Source: Amylostereum areolatum (Eukaryota > Basidiomycota > Agaricomycetes > Russulales > Stereaceae). From it: 64,000 nt of DNA. Both the position numbers and the translations under genes were made by a program. The stretch covers positions 248,001-312,000 of the forward strand of contig SAXG01000044.1 in the NCBI GenBank assembly GCA_012932865.1, read 5' to 3'. Every line of letters begins with the position of its first letter. Position 1 is the first letter of the stretch. The notes beneath the pieces are model-generated. The model saw only the letters and a program-made list of their open reading frames with translations, did no database searches and had not been told where the DNA came from. Shown piece by piece: positions 23,038-34,641 of the stretch.

Positions 23038-23372
23038 ACATTCAGTCCACCCGTTCTCTTAACATAGGCGCGAAATGAGGAAGCGGAGGCTTCTCCAACC
23101 TCGGGAGTAGTAGACGCATTATTTGGTGTGCCTTCCTGGGGTCCATTGTTTTGTGTCTTGCGCAAAAGTAGGACACGGAAGGCGAGATGAAGTGCGGAGA
23201 TGGCAGCGACATATGCAGGTATAACGAGGGGGTGAAGCCATATTCTAATTGTGCTATCAGGCTGATTTGTTGGATACACGAATAGCACTACGCACGAAGG
23301 TGAATCCGACCACCTGGTCCACTGTAAGTCTCCTCGGAGAGACTTGGAGGCGATTTGAAAGTCGTTAGCCAT
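23038..23372 (-). pseudogene. Possible N-terminal exon of the ABCC transporter, cut by element F
   Basis: Frame of about 110 codons from ATG 23372 (MANDFQIASKSLRGD) with one strong membrane segment (IWLHPLVIPAYVAAISALHLAFRVLLL) and a soluble Ser/Thr stretch, ending at the F insertion. The placing of such a helix near the N-terminus fits the first segment of fungal ABCC proteins, and it shares strand and locus with the NBD2 exons at 7703-10000. Before F inserted, the frame would have run into the GC-rich repeats (10980 downward). The family call is tentative; it may be an independent gene. Confidence 0.4.
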
Positions 23373-23594
23373 GGCCGGGTATGTATGGCGCTTCTCGAGC
23401 GAGAAGATGATGAACTTGGGTATGGTTTTGAAGCCTGCTTTTTAAATATTGTCGATAACCATGCGGCGTTGATCAGAGGCGCTTGACGGGACCGTAGCGA
23501 GTCAGGACAGGACTCGAGTGGAGTCAGATTGGATAGACATGTCACGGTGTTACAAGTGGGAAAGATAGGAACGAAATCTTCAAATGCTCCTTGA
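23373..23594. other. Short spacer between F-cut gene and element E
   Basis: Presumed 5' region of the minus-strand gene at 23038-23372. Nothing else recognised. Confidence 0.4.
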
Positions 23595-24052
23595 TGTCAT
23601 GAACGGTCTATAATTTTCTTTTTACTTTACATCGGTTACACGCTTTAGGACTTATCGGCCCATCATCGGTCCGGCTCCACTTCGGCCCGGACCCGGTTCA
23701 TCTATATCCCGCCCGGACCCACGTGACTCATCTCGGCCCGGGTCTGACTCCTTTCTCTTGACTCATGCTGTACGATACTGACTCATGCTGTGCTCTTTTA
23801 CATACAACTGCTTACTTATACTAGGTCTGCTTACTGATCGCCGTGTATCGGTTGCTTACCTAAGTCTCTCTCCTCTTGTGTATATAAGGCTCGCTCTCGC
23901 TGTACATATTCCTTATCTCGAGCTAGTCAATTCTACCGACTTTGCTTGCTTTCCCTCGTCTGTCGCCGTGTCTGATCGGCTCCCCTCCGTCGTCCTCATC
24001 TTCTAGTCAGCTGTGTCGTAACTTGGTGCCGTCGCACTAGTCGTTGCTGACA
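23595..24052 (+). repeat. 5' LTR of element E
   Basis: 458 bp, TGTCA...TGACA. TATATAAGGC at 23881; the word ATCTCGAGCT at 23915-23924 is 34 nt downstream and is the proposed transcript start. Confidence 0.9.
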
Positions 24053-24054
24053 TA

Positions 24055-24064
24055 AGCTCGAGAT
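24055..24064 (+). promoter_or_regulatory. Self-primer binding site of element E
   Basis: AGCTCGAGAT two bases inside the LTR is the exact complement of ATCTCGAGCT (23915-23924). Compared with elements A and D one base differs in the site and the matching base differs in the LTR, a compensatory change. Confidence 0.75.
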
Positions 24065-24458
24065 CTGTTTACTCTTGCACCACCCTACGACCGTCCCTAC
24101 GTACTGTAGCGTAGTAGTAGTAGTACCCGTCTGGTACTGACCTTGTTCTTCCCCCGTGCCGCCCTAGACCGTTGCCCCCAGAGTACGCGACTCGTTACCC
24201 TGACATTGTGGTCGTGCGCACGTATACCGGTACCAACTTGACGTTTCCTCGAAACGTTACACCTACTCGAGACTCTCCAATACCAGGAGTTGAAAGCTCA
24301 GAGGTGACAGTAGAAGGTGCACCTTTGGTGTAGGAAACGAGTAAAAGCGGCGAAAGGAAAGCGGTTTAGGAAGTCTTTGAGCTCGTGTCCCCTAGACGAA
24401 GAGACAGCCAACAGGTCGAGAAGACTGAGGCAGACCGTCTTGCGATCTCATAACAGAA
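24065..24458 (+). other. Leader remnant of element E
   Basis: Non-coding leader following the primer site, with a short GTA/GTAGTAGTAGTA run near 24110. No gag frame is recognised. It stops at the solo LTR. Confidence 0.5.
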
Positions 24459-24941
24459 TGTCATGAACACCTCCAAAATATATACATCGGACCTTACTTT
24501 ACTATAGTTTACCATCGGACCTCGCATCGGACTTCGCATTGGCTTCGCCTCGCGTCCGGCCCGTCGGGCATACCGGACTTCTTGGCTTCCTCGGTCATGA
24601 TCTAGACCTTGGAGTCATACTTACCTCGCCTCGTGTTGTGACCCACTTCGTACTCCGTGGTACCCACTTCGTAGTCCGTCCTGACCCACTCCTACTCCGG
24701 CTTTGTTTGTCTTCATTTGGGTCCTTATCCTCATGTATATAAGGGCTCACCAATCTATGAGGAGGGGTCATCTTGACCTTTTCTATTCTCCGGCTACCTG
24801 GGGGATCCTCCCTAAGTACTGCAGGGGAAGGTCCACACCTTCGTTATCACCCGCCCCCCTCGATCCTATCCTCGTCTCCCCTCGCCTTGTACCTCGTCGT
24901 GACGTCCTGAAACCTGCGCCGCAGGTAGACCGTTGCTGACA
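24459..24941 (+). repeat. Solo D-type LTR inside element E
   Basis: 483 bp with TGTCA...TGACA ends, TATATAAGGG near 24736, closely similar to the D LTRs but in plus orientation. Flanks CAGAA and CCCAA do not match, and the E sequence on its two sides is not contiguous (leader, then RNase H). Confidence 0.85.
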
Positions 24942-26144
24942 CCCAATGACTAAACTCACAGGGAAGACAGAATGGGTCTGGGACACCCCGCAGCAGGAGG
25001 CGTTTGAGGAACTCAAGCGACGTATAACATCGCAGCCGGTTCTGGCAATCCCTACAGATGAGGGACAGTTCCGTGTCGAAGCGGACTCCTCTGACTATGC
25101 CACGGGCGCGGTACTTTTGCAACAACAGGACAATGGCAAATGGCACCCGGTCGCCTTCCTCTCAAAGTCCCTCAGCGAAGCTGAGAGGAACTATGAGATT
25201 TATGACAAGGAATTACTGGCTATCATGACGGCACTAGAGGAATGGAGACAATACCTCATGGGGGCACGACAGGAGTTTGAAATCTGGTCGGATCATCGCA
25301 ATCTCACGTACTTCTGCAAGGCGCAGAAGCTAAATCGGAGACAAGCACGGTGGTTAATGGAGCTGCAAGAGTATCATTGTACGCTACTCCACAAGCCCGG
25401 CAAAACAATGGGTAAACCCGATGCTATTTCCCGACTAGCGAGCCTTGAGAAGGGGGAGAAAGACAATGAAAACATCGTCCTCCTGAAACCAGAACTCTTT
25501 CGCGCCCTCAACCATGCAGGAATTATAACCAATGGACCTGACAATGTCTTCATTGAGCGGATTCAGGAGGCTACCTTACTCCAAGACCATGCAGTAGAAC
25601 GCGCCTTAGCACTCAAAGTGAAGGGATGGCTGGAATACGCAGACGGAACGGTCACCTGGCAACACAGACTCTATGTCCCAAGAGACAAAGGACTCCGTGC
25701 AGACATCATCCAAGCTCATCACGACGGCCCGCTTGTCGGTCATCCAGGACGATACAAGACCCACGAGCTCATCACACGCAACTACTGGTGGCCTGCCATT
25801 AGAGACAATGTCCAGAAATATGTCGAAGGATGTGAGACCTGCCAACGTACCAAGATTAGACATGATCGCATTGCCGCTCCACTCCACCCACATGACCCGC
25901 CACAAGCACCTTGGGAGCATGTATCCATCGACTTTGTCATGCCGCTCCCAGTCTCGGATGGAAAAGACGCCATCTGCAATGTGAACTGCATGGGTACCAA
26001 GCAGGTTGTATTCTGGGCCACGACCAAAGACCTAACGGAGGACGAACTCGCCTTCGAGTACCTACGCGAAGTGGTCCCCCATCATGGAATTCCTAGAAAG
26101 ATCGTCAGTGACCGCGGCAGTGTGTTTGTCTCCAAGTTCACCAC
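24942..26144 (+). pseudogene. Element E pol, RNase H and integrase N-terminal part
   Basis: Open frame beginning MTKLTGKTEWVWDTPQQEAF (end of RT), RNase H (VEADSSDYATG; YDKELLAI; WSDHRNLTYF), integrase zinc finger (HHDGPLVGHPGRYKT...CETCQRTK) and catalytic core residues VSIDFVMPLP and IVSDRGSVFVSKFT. It is cut at codon TTC ACC AC by the LTR of compound A; the frame's last nine codons are LTR sequence. The continuation is at 43173. Roughly three-quarters of residues match element A by eye, so E and A are sister families. Confidence 0.9.
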
Positions 26145-26636
26145 TGTCAGCAACGGCCTTAGTGACGAGCACTAGGTGACGACGTGTGACACAAGTGAAG
26201 AGAGGCGATGGGGAGTAAGGTCGGTAGTATTGACCAGGTCGAGATGGGGAATATGTACAGGAGGAACGGAGCCCTTATATACTATGAGGCAGAGTCACTT
26301 AGTAAGCTACGACACACGGCGGTCAGTAAGCAGAGCTAAGTATAGATACATGCGCAGCAGGATCAGTAAGCGAGACAATAAGGATGAGCCGGGTCCGGAG
26401 CGGCATGATGTCATGCGCAGCATTATGATGTCATGTGGAGTCAAGAGAAGCGATGATAAGACGAGCCTGGAGTCATGACGTCAGGAAGGAGCAAGGATAA
26501 GCCGAGTCTCCACCGGAGTGACGGAGTGTTACTAAGTGATGAGTAGTCAGATAGAAATGAAAATAAAAATGAATTGGGATATTATCCCCGAGTCCCCGAG
26601 GTGTCCGAGATGTCCGGAATGGTAACGTTCATGACA
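26145..26636 (-). repeat. Outer LTR of compound A (3' side)
   Basis: 492 bp, minus orientation; on minus it is preceded by the tract AACGGGAAGGTGA, the polypurine tract of A. Confidence 0.92.
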
Positions 26637-26728
26637 TCACCTTCCCGTTAGATTCAACGTCCTCGTTGAATCCCGATGATAAACCCTTCGGCGCACAAGA
26701 TGTTTGTCCAGACGCTCATGGGCAGCCT

Positions 26729-29700
26729 TCATGATCGTATGGTTGGCTTCGATCGTAATCGGCGTATGAGGAGCCATTTGAGCAGTCTTAAGGCGGTGGG
26801 GTGGCGGCGGTAGAAGTCGTCTAGGGGTTTCTTGGCTTTCCCCAGATTTGTCTTTGGTTCCCAGGTATCTTCACTTTGATCGTACCCTTTCCAATGGACC
26901 AGGAATTCGAGGCGTTTCGACTTTCTACGGACGTCGACGATGGATTCTACTTCGTAGAATTCTTCTCCTTGGATAAGGTCAGGGGGCGGAGGTGGTGCTT
27001 TTTTCTGTTGGTCGAAGGCAGGACCGTTGTGCGGTGATAAGAGGGATTCGTTGAACACTGGGTGTTTACGTCCCCACGTCTTCGGGAGTTGAAGATGGTA
27101 CGCCGATGCCCCAACCTTTTTCAGAACTTTGAACGGCCCGAATCGTTTGGCGTCTAGCTTCTGCATTGGTCGTACGGTATGGATCACCGTCTGTCCGTCG
27201 CGAGTTTTGGCTTCCAACCATACGAAGTCCCCGACATGGTAGTCCACGGGGTCGGCTTTGTTACGATCATAGAACCGCTTCTGATCATTTTGAGCGGCCT
27301 TGAGGGCGGAGCGTGCTTCGGTGTAGATGTCTCGCATTCGTTGGGCGAGTTCGTTGGCCGTGGGGTTGGTTGTTTCGCGGCGGGGATTTGTTCCGAGGTA
27401 GAGTTCGCGACCGTAATTGGCGAAGTTGGGGGACATGCCGATGGATGAATGGGTCATATTGTTGAACGCGGTCATGGCCAGGGGTAGGAAATGGGCCCAG
27501 TCGTCCTGACGATGGTTTACATAGATGCGGAGGTAGTTTTCCATCGTCATATTGGAGCGTTCGGTTTGTCCATCGGTTTGGGGGTGGTACGCCGTGGAGG
27601 GGTTGGCTTCAATTCCTAGTTGTTCGCACAAGGCCTTCGTGAATTTGGAGACGAATACGCTGCCTCGGTCGCTGACGATCTTTCGCGGGACACCATGATG
27701 GGGCACGACATTGCGTAAGAATTCTTTGGCTAATTCGTCTTTGGTGAGGTCTTTGGTTGTGGCCCAGAATACGACTTGCTTGGTGCCCATGCAGTTGACA
27801 TTACAGATGGCGTCGTATCCTTCTGAGACGGGTAACGGCATGACAAAGTCGATTGAGACGTGCTCCCATGGTCCCTTGGGAGGCTCGTGTGGATGCAGCG
27901 GGGCGGCTATTTGGTCGTGGCGTATTTTGTTCCGTTGGCACGTTTCGCAGCCTTCGACGTACTTTCGTACGTCGTCTCGTATTGCCGGCCACCAATAGTT
28001 GCGCGTGATGAGTTCGTGTGTTTTGTAGCGTCCTGGGTGTCCATTGAGTGGTCCGTCATGGTGAGCCTGGATGATGTCTGCGCGTAGCTTTTTGTCGCGG
28101 GGTACGTAGATTCGTTGTTGGAACGTAAAAAGATTGTTTTCTTGTTCCTTCCATCCCTTGACTTTCATGGCTAGCGCTCTTTTTACTGAGTCATCCTGCT
28201 TGGTTGTCCCTTTTATGCGCGTGATGAAGGCGTTTTCCGGTCCATCCACCATTATTCCTGATCCTTCGGGTGTCCTGAGTGCACGGAATAGCTCGGTTTT
28301 AAGGAGGACGACGTCTTTGTTGTCATTTTCCCCCTTTTTAAGCCCCGCCTGTCGTGAAATGGCGTCGGGCTTGCCCATTTGGTTGCCGGCTTTATGCGTC
28401 AGGGTGAAGTTGTACTCTTGTAACTCCATTAACCATCTTGCTTGTCGTCGGTTGAGTTTCTGCGCCTTCCGGAAGTAGGTCAGGTTACGGTGATCGGTCC
28501 ATATGTCGAATGGTTGTCGGGCGCCCATAAGGTATTGTCGCCATTCGTCTAGGGCCGACATGATCGCTAGCAGTTCCTTATCGTAGATTTCGTAGTTGCG
28601 TTCGGCTGGGCTCAGTGCTTTGGAAAAGTAGGCAATGGGGTGCCAGTGGCCGTTGGCTTGCTTCTGCGATAGTACTGCTCCGGTGGCGTAGTCGGATGAA
28701 TCGGCTTCGACACGGAACTTTTCATTATCCGTGGGGATGGCTAGGACCGGTTGTGATGTGATTCGCCGTTTGAGTTCTTCGAAGGCCACTTGTTGAGCGT
28801 CTGTCCATTCCCAGTCCGTATGACCCGTGAGCTTGGTTAGATCATGCGCGATTCGACTGAAATCCGGTACGAAGCGTCTGTAGAAGTTGCAGAATCCGAG
28901 GAACGATTGTAATTGTTTTTTTGTCGTGGGGGCGGTCCAGTTGGTAATAGCTGCGACTTTGGCGGGGTCCATTCGGACCTTGCCGTGTCCTACGATCATT
29001 CCTAGGTATTCGATTTCTTCCTGCTCGAAGTCGCATTTTTCCGGTTTTAGGTACAGGTTGTTGTCGCGTAGGATTTGGAGTACCTGTTTGACGGCCTGCC
29101 GGTGTTGTTCAAGTGTTTCCGTAAAGATCAGGATGTCATCGAGGTAGACAACTACAATGCCTTCATGGATCAGGTCTCAGAAGAGGTCGTTCATCATGGC
29201 TTGGAAGGTGGCGGGCGAGTTCGTGAGGCCGAAAAACATGACCGTTGGTTCAAAGAGTCCCTTGTTGGTGCGGAATGCGGCTTTCCATTCGTCTCCTTCC
29301 TTGATGCGGACGTTGTTGTACCCCCATCGTACGTCGAGTTTGGTGAATACCTTGGCTCCTTTTAACTTGTCGAGGAGTTCCTGTACGAGTGGGAGTGGAT
29401 AACGATTTTTTATGGTCATGTCGTTAAGCCGTCTGTAGTCTTGCACCGGTCGGAGGGATCCGTCTTTCTTTTTAATGAAGAAGAACGGTGAGGCCATCGG
29501 GGATTTTGAGTTGCGGATGCGTCCGGAGCGTAGGTTTTCTTCGAGAAAGTCGTCTAGTTTCCCTTGCTCGTCAAGCGTCAATGGGTAGACTTTGCAATCT
29601 ACGGGTGTGAAATCGGGCTTGAGTTCGATGGCGTGGTCCCAAGGTCGTCTTTTTGGGAGTTTATCAAAGTCGTCTTTGTCGAAGATGTCCTTAAATTCGT

Positions 29701-31228
29701 GATAATCCGAGGGGACGCGTTCCGCGAAGGTTTGAGCCTTTTTCTTCGCGTTTTCCGCAATGGCGATGTCCGAAGCAAGTGTCCTGACGTATAGCGAGGT
29801 CGATGATTGGTAACCTTCCCAGTCAAAGGCGTATAATTGTTCGCCTTCTTCTAGAGGGTAGACTTCGTCAGGTGTTTCCTCATCTTTCTCATCGATGTTG
29901 AATTTCGTGGGTTGGCATTCCTGGGGGCACCTGTCGAACGTGATAGTCCCTTCTGTCCAATTGATCGACGGGTTGTGCTGTCGAAGCCATTCGTGACCGA
30001 TGTAGACGTTCATTCCGAGGTGTGAAACCGCCAAGTCAAGGTCTTCTTCGTGTCCGTGAATGGTTACATGCGCCGTAACGTACTCGGTTATTGGTCCTCC
30101 TGAGTTGTGGGTTCCGTCTGCGTTTTTAACCGGGATCGGTCGTGCGGTTTTCTTAGTAGGGATGTCGTGTTTTTTGACGAAGGCTTCGTCAATGCACGAC
30201 CCCGTACATCCGCTATCGATTAGGGCCTGGGCGTTTACTGTCTTTGGACCGAACTGGAGCCGGATGGGGACTTTGATCTGCTCTCGTCGTCCGTTTGATC
30301 GTATGAACCTCATGGGTGAGTGAAGCTCGTGCAAGGCTTGGATCGCTTGTTCGTCTCCCATTCGGCCGATCTCTTGAACGGCTTCGTGGGTGGCTTCTTC
30401 TCGTCGCTTATGATGAGTCCATATCCGTAGTTCTGCGATCGCGCTTTCAGGTTTGTTTTCCCTTAAGCGTTTCAAGGTCCATTGCGCAGTTCTTGGTAAC
30501 GCATATTTTCGTGACGTATCTACACCTGTGGGGGGCGCCCCTGCCATCGCGCCTCCCCTGTCCCGAGCTAAACTCGGGTCCACCGGGATTTCCCTGTCAA
30601 TGCAACCCCCGTCTCCGTTTTCCGGCTTCGTGTCCCCGACCTTGCAAGAAGGATCTGGCGTGTATCCGCCCTGAGGAGGTCGAACTATGCCCTTTTCCTC
30701 TCGGGGAGGTGGTTGGGTGACATCCGTATCCTCCTCATGGATGGTGCCCACATGAGCGCGCGATGTCTTAGGGAGTTTCACCGGTGGCACTCGGAGGAAG
30801 GGGTTGAACGCGGGCCATGTGAAGGTCCGCGGCTTGATTGGATCCAGGATTTTCGGGGCGGCCCAGTCGACGGTGTTGAAGGCCGTCCATCCGACCGGGA
30901 ATTTCTTCCTTTCTTCGTCCTTCTTGAGGGCAGGCTTCTCACCTGGGCTACAGTTTATCGTCGTGTTGGACGTGCGGAGCGACATATACGGGGGAGGAGG
31001 GGATTTAATTGTGTCCAGCGACGCGCCCCAGCCATCGCGCGTCGTAGTCTCGGTCTTCACCGAGTCCTTTTCCAGCGAGGGATGTACATGTGATCGTAAA
31101 CGAGAATGGGGCCAACGATTGAAGAAATCCGGGTCAGGGAAACGAGAGGGTACAGAGAGTCCTGATGATAGAATGCGAGAAAGAGGCCATCGAGAAACTG
31201 GTTTCGAGGCGTTGGATGCCGTGTTCAT
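26729..31228 (-). pseudogene. Element A pol, minus copy, one in-frame TGA
   Basis: One continuous frame of about 1499 codons broken by a single TGA at 29177-29179 (FQAMMNDLF stop DLIHEG), inside RT just before the catalytic VVYLDDILIFT. N-terminal leader; protease ALIDSGCTGSC; RT RPVQDYRRLND and KLDVRWGYNNVR; RNase H VEADSSDYATG, YDKELLAI, WTDHRNLTYF; integrase zinc finger (HHDGPLNGHPGRYKT...CETCQRNK), core VSIDFVMPLP, IVSDRGSVFVSKF, QTDGQTERSN; chromodomain YEVESIVDVRRKSKRLEF, WKGYDQSEDTWEP. Pol starts 11 nt after the gag stop in another frame. Family members have Arg at the stop, so CGA to TGA by one transition is likely. Confidence 0.92.
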
Positions 31229-31239
31229 CCTTCGCCCCT

Positions 31240-31642
31240 CTAAAAATCCGACTCTGCGTCGGCATCTGATCCACCGCTCTTGGTGCTCCTGTCGTCGACT
31301 ACCTTGTCCTTGTCCTTCTTCTTCTTCTTTGCTTCTGTTTTGGGCGTCGGCGTGGTTTTGCCGTCGGTTTCCACCAGAGCGCGGAGGATCATCTTTCGCT
31401 GCTCGTCGTCCAGAGTGTTAATCCATTCTTTGGGCGAAGCGAATTCTTCCGTGGTCTGGGACCGTGCTTGCTGGTTGGGGTTGCGTTTGAAGGGAGGTGG
31501 TCGCGGGGTGTTCGAGGAGCGGGGTCCTTTGTAGTTGGGAGACGTGCTGTAGCGATCACGTCCCCACTTTTTCCGGATGTATTCGACCGACGCCTTGCAG
31601 TCCTTGGAGATGTGGTTGGTCATTCCACATTTGAAGCAGCGT
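31240..31642 (-). pseudogene. Element A gag, C-terminal end with zinc knuckle, minus copy
   Basis: Starts right after the plus LTR and its CCCTT duplication. Intact CCHC knuckle CFKCGMTNHISKDC, a basic Arg/Pro linker, then a lysine-rich tail (KKKKKDKDKVVDD) ending in TAG. The frame upstream of the lysine before RCFKC is LTR sequence. Joined to 32139 it gives ...GAVDTKG-RCFKCG, an uninterrupted Gag. Confidence 0.85.
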
Positions 31643-32143
31643 CCCTTTGTCATGAACGTTACCATTCCGGACATCTCGGACACCTCGGGGACTCGGGGAT
31701 AATATCCCAATTCATTTTTTTTTCATTTCTATCTGACTACTCATCACTTAGTAACACTCCGTCACTCCGGTAGAGACTCGGCTTATCCTTGCTCCTTCCT
31801 GACGTCATGACTCCAGGCTCGTCTTATCATCGCTTCTCTTGACTCCACATGACATCATAATGCTGCGCATGACATCATGCCGCTCCGGACCCGGCTCATC
31901 CTTATTGTCTCGCTTACTGATCCTGCTGCGCATGTATCTATACTTAGCTCTGCTTACTGACCGCCGTGTGTCGTAGCTTACTAAGTGACTCTGCCTCGTA
32001 GTATATAAGGGCTCCGTTCCTCCTGTACATATTCCCCATCTCGACCTGGTCAATACTACCGACCTTACTCCCCATCGCCCCTCTTCACTTGTGTCACACG
32101 TCGTCGCCTAGTGCTCGTCACTAAGGCCGTTGCTGACACCCTT
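31643..32143 (+). repeat. Solo A-type LTR inside gag, opposite orientation, CCCTT duplication
   Basis: LTR 31648-32138 in plus orientation, flanked on both sides by CCCTT (31643-31647 and 32139-32143). TATATAAGGG near 32001, then ATCTCGACCT 36 nt downstream. A clean solo LTR (or excision by LTR recombination) within the minus-strand gag. Confidence 0.9.
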
Positions 32144-34210
32144 GGTGTCGACGGCGCCTATGTCCATGGCTTGTCCACCGCCTCCATGAATGGTACCCGT
32201 GGCATCTTTGACGTCTTTGGGTTTGGAGGTGGTATGGGTGGAGGAGGAGGGGTGTCCGCGGTGCATTTCGGAGATTTCGCGCCAGGCATTGTCCATCTCA
32301 GTGACGCGTTTCTTCCAATCGGTGTATGTGGTGGGGACCGGCGGGCTGCGGAAGATGTTCTTCAGTATCTCTATCTTGATGTTGGCTTTGAGAATACGAA
32401 GGAACCAGGCGTCGTCGTTGGTGGGGATGACGTTAGCGCGTCGCGCAATTTGTTCGAATTTGACGAAGAATTCATCGGCTGATTTGCTCCCCATTTTGAA
32501 CTGATCCAGTTCATTGAGCGCGTCCTGCTGATCCGAGGTGCTGACAAAGGAGGCGTCGAGGGCAGTGATGAAGTTGGCCATCGTGACCGTGGTTCCGGCG
32601 GTGAGGACATTGGCGTCTTTGAAGTTGCGCGCCCATTCCTTGGCGGCGCCTTCCCTCATGTAACTGAGGATGAAGCGGACTTGATCGATTTCACTGATGA
32701 AGTCTTGGGGGGCCGCTTCGATGTAACTAGTGACTTCATGTTTGAAGTCCGCGTATTCAGAACGTTTTCCGCTATACTCCCGCGGTTTGGCGGCGTGGAT
32801 TTTTCGTTTAGCGGTGGCGGCTGCAGGCGCTCCTGGGGCGGCGGGAGTGAATGCGGCGATGATTAGGCCACTGAAGGCGTGCCAGTTTCCGGCGTCGACA
32901 TAGGCCCATTGTGTTCCATTTAACGGGTCGTCGGTGAATTCGAATTTGGCGACTTCGTACGCTATCCCATTAAGGAACGCGTAGCGGGTGTTTCCGATGA
33001 CGGGGGCGAATGCGGCGATGTTGGCGGGGCAGTTGGTTTGATCGGCCGCGCGGCGGTTGAGGACAGTGGCGGCCATGGCTCGTCTTCTGTTCCAGGCGGA
33101 TGAGGGGGGGGAGCGGGGTCGTAGGGGTCCGGTGTGGGTTTGGACTTGGAAGGTTCGAGGTGGTGGGTTATACAGTGGGGGTGGGGGTGGTGCGGGGGGA
33201 GGTTGGTTCCTCAGACGTTCTTGGCGTCGGTCGTAGTCTAGGGCGATGAGTGCGAGGTCGGCTTCAGTGAAGGCTTGATTTCCTTCTTCGTCGGCACACC
33301 ACTCTCCGTCAACAAAGTAGACTTGGTCTTCTTCTTCGTCTCCTTCTAAGTGGATGAAGTAAAGAAATCTCCGTTCCCTTCGGAGGTATTCTTCGGTGAT
33401 TCCTCGGGGGAGGGGATGGGGACTACGGGGGCGTAAGCCGTAAGTGGACGACACGGTTTAGAGCGGGCGAGGGATCTGGGGCGGGGTTGCGATGTAGGGG
33501 ACGGGGATCTGATCCCAGTCGTTGTTATTGAGGTTTTCTGGTTCTCCCCACTCGAGGTTGTCGGGGTCGTATTCAAAGGAGTCGTCGTCGACGAGGGTAG
33601 TAGTGTCGGAGAGGTATAGGTCGAGGATGTCGTCGACTTCGTCTAGTTCGCTTCCAATTCTTCCTCCGTCTCCGATGGTCCAAGGCCCAAGTGGATAAAT
33701 CCGCGGGGATCCGTCCAGGGATCGCAAGCTACTGGGTGCGGACCTGCTGGAATCTGAATCCTCGTGGGTTGAGGGGATGGGACTGCTGGGGGCTGTCCAG
33801 AAACCTTCTTCTTGCGGTGGCGGACTTGGCGTTGGCGTTGGCCTCCCACCTTCTGGGCTGGTCGTGGTGTAGAGGGGGATGGGGGTGTGGGGCCCGTACC
33901 ACTGATTTGGTAGTTGTTCGTTCCGGTAGATTGCAGAGAAATAGGGCCGGAACTCAAGCCGGGGATGGCCCTGTTCAATTGATACAATGATCCGAGTCCA
34001 GTCAACTCGAACCCGAAATCCCCAATCAGGGTTGCTCGCAGAGGCGTAGACCCAGTTGTGGGCGTCGAAGAGGTTGTCGCCAAAGTAGGCGGTGATGGCG
34101 GTGTCACGTTCGATTTCGGTGACGGCTGTGAATTCTTCGCGTTCATACACGAAGTCGAAGTCGGGGAAATGGAAGTTTTCTTCTTCCAAGGCTTGGTGTT
34201 CCTCTCCCAT
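32144..34210 (-). pseudogene. Element A gag, N-terminal and capsid region, left copy
   Basis: Frame from ATG 34210 (MGEEHQALEEENFHFPDFDF) runs about 700 codons and is broken by one TAA at 33458-33460; the downstream part continues in the same frame (SSTYGLRPRSPHPLPRG). The capsid-like region includes KPREYSGKRSEYADF, FILSYMREGAAKEWARNF and ELDQFKMGSKSADEFFVKFE. The last codons (GAVDTKG) run into the plus LTR; the knuckle lies beyond it. The same TAA is in the right copy. Confidence 0.85.
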
Positions 34211-34641
34211 GTACTAGCCCCCGAGTCGAGGACGGTTACTAGTACGGCAAGGGGATCGGGTGTCGAGGGATATGTCACTGGTCTTTCCAATCGCAAGACG
34301 GTCTGCCTCAGCCTTCTCGGCCTGTTGGCTGTCTCTTCGTTCAAGGGTCACGAGCCCAAGAACTTCTCGGGTCACTTTCCCTTTGTCGCTTTTACTAGCC
34401 TCCTACACCGTTAGGTGCACCTTCAACTGTCACGTCTGGGTTCTCGTGGTGTTCGAGGGGCCCCGAGTACGTGTAACGTAACGCGGTTACGTCAAGCCGG
34501 CGCCGCTGATGCGTGCACACGACCACAGAATCGGGGTGACTAGTCGCGTACGCTGGGGGCAATGATCCGAGGCGGCACAAAGGAAAAGTGGAGTTAGTAG
34601 CGCAATAAGGCGTCTACTACAGACAGGTATGCTACGCTACG
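34211..34641 (-). other. Element A leader, left copy, ending at the rearrangement joint
   Basis: Untranslated leader between gag and the expected 5' LTR. It matches 42202-42639 base for base where I compared, up to GCTACGATGGT; then the sequence switches to plus-strand gag. The primer site and 5' LTR are missing on this side. Confidence 0.8.

Larger units (their letters stand above)
10976..23042 (+). mobile_element. Ty3/gypsy chromovirus element F, interrupted and inactivated
   Basis: LTR element 10981-23037 with 422-bp LTRs at both ends, flanked by ACATC (left) and ACATT (right), a 5-bp target duplication with one C/T change. Order: LTR, primer site, gag (split by a TIR element), protease, RT, RNase H, integrase, chromodomain, polypurine tract AAAGGGGGGG (22603-22612), LTR. 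Without its insert the element is about 7.1 kb. Pol carries a 13-nt deletion and a nonsense codon, and gag's upstream frame has stops, so it is dead. The insertion sits in the minus-strand ABCC locus. Confidence 0.9.

Noticed and set aside
11403..24066. tRNA-primed start of reverse transcription
   Set aside because: Sequences next to the 5' LTRs do not begin with TGG at the LTR edge, whereas they pair exactly with the elements' own RNA start.
31728..34640. Separate, unrelated gene cluster on minus at 32-34 kb
   Set aside because: The 448- and 250-codon frames are one Gag frame split by TAA, and join the knuckle fragment across the LTR; they are part of element A.
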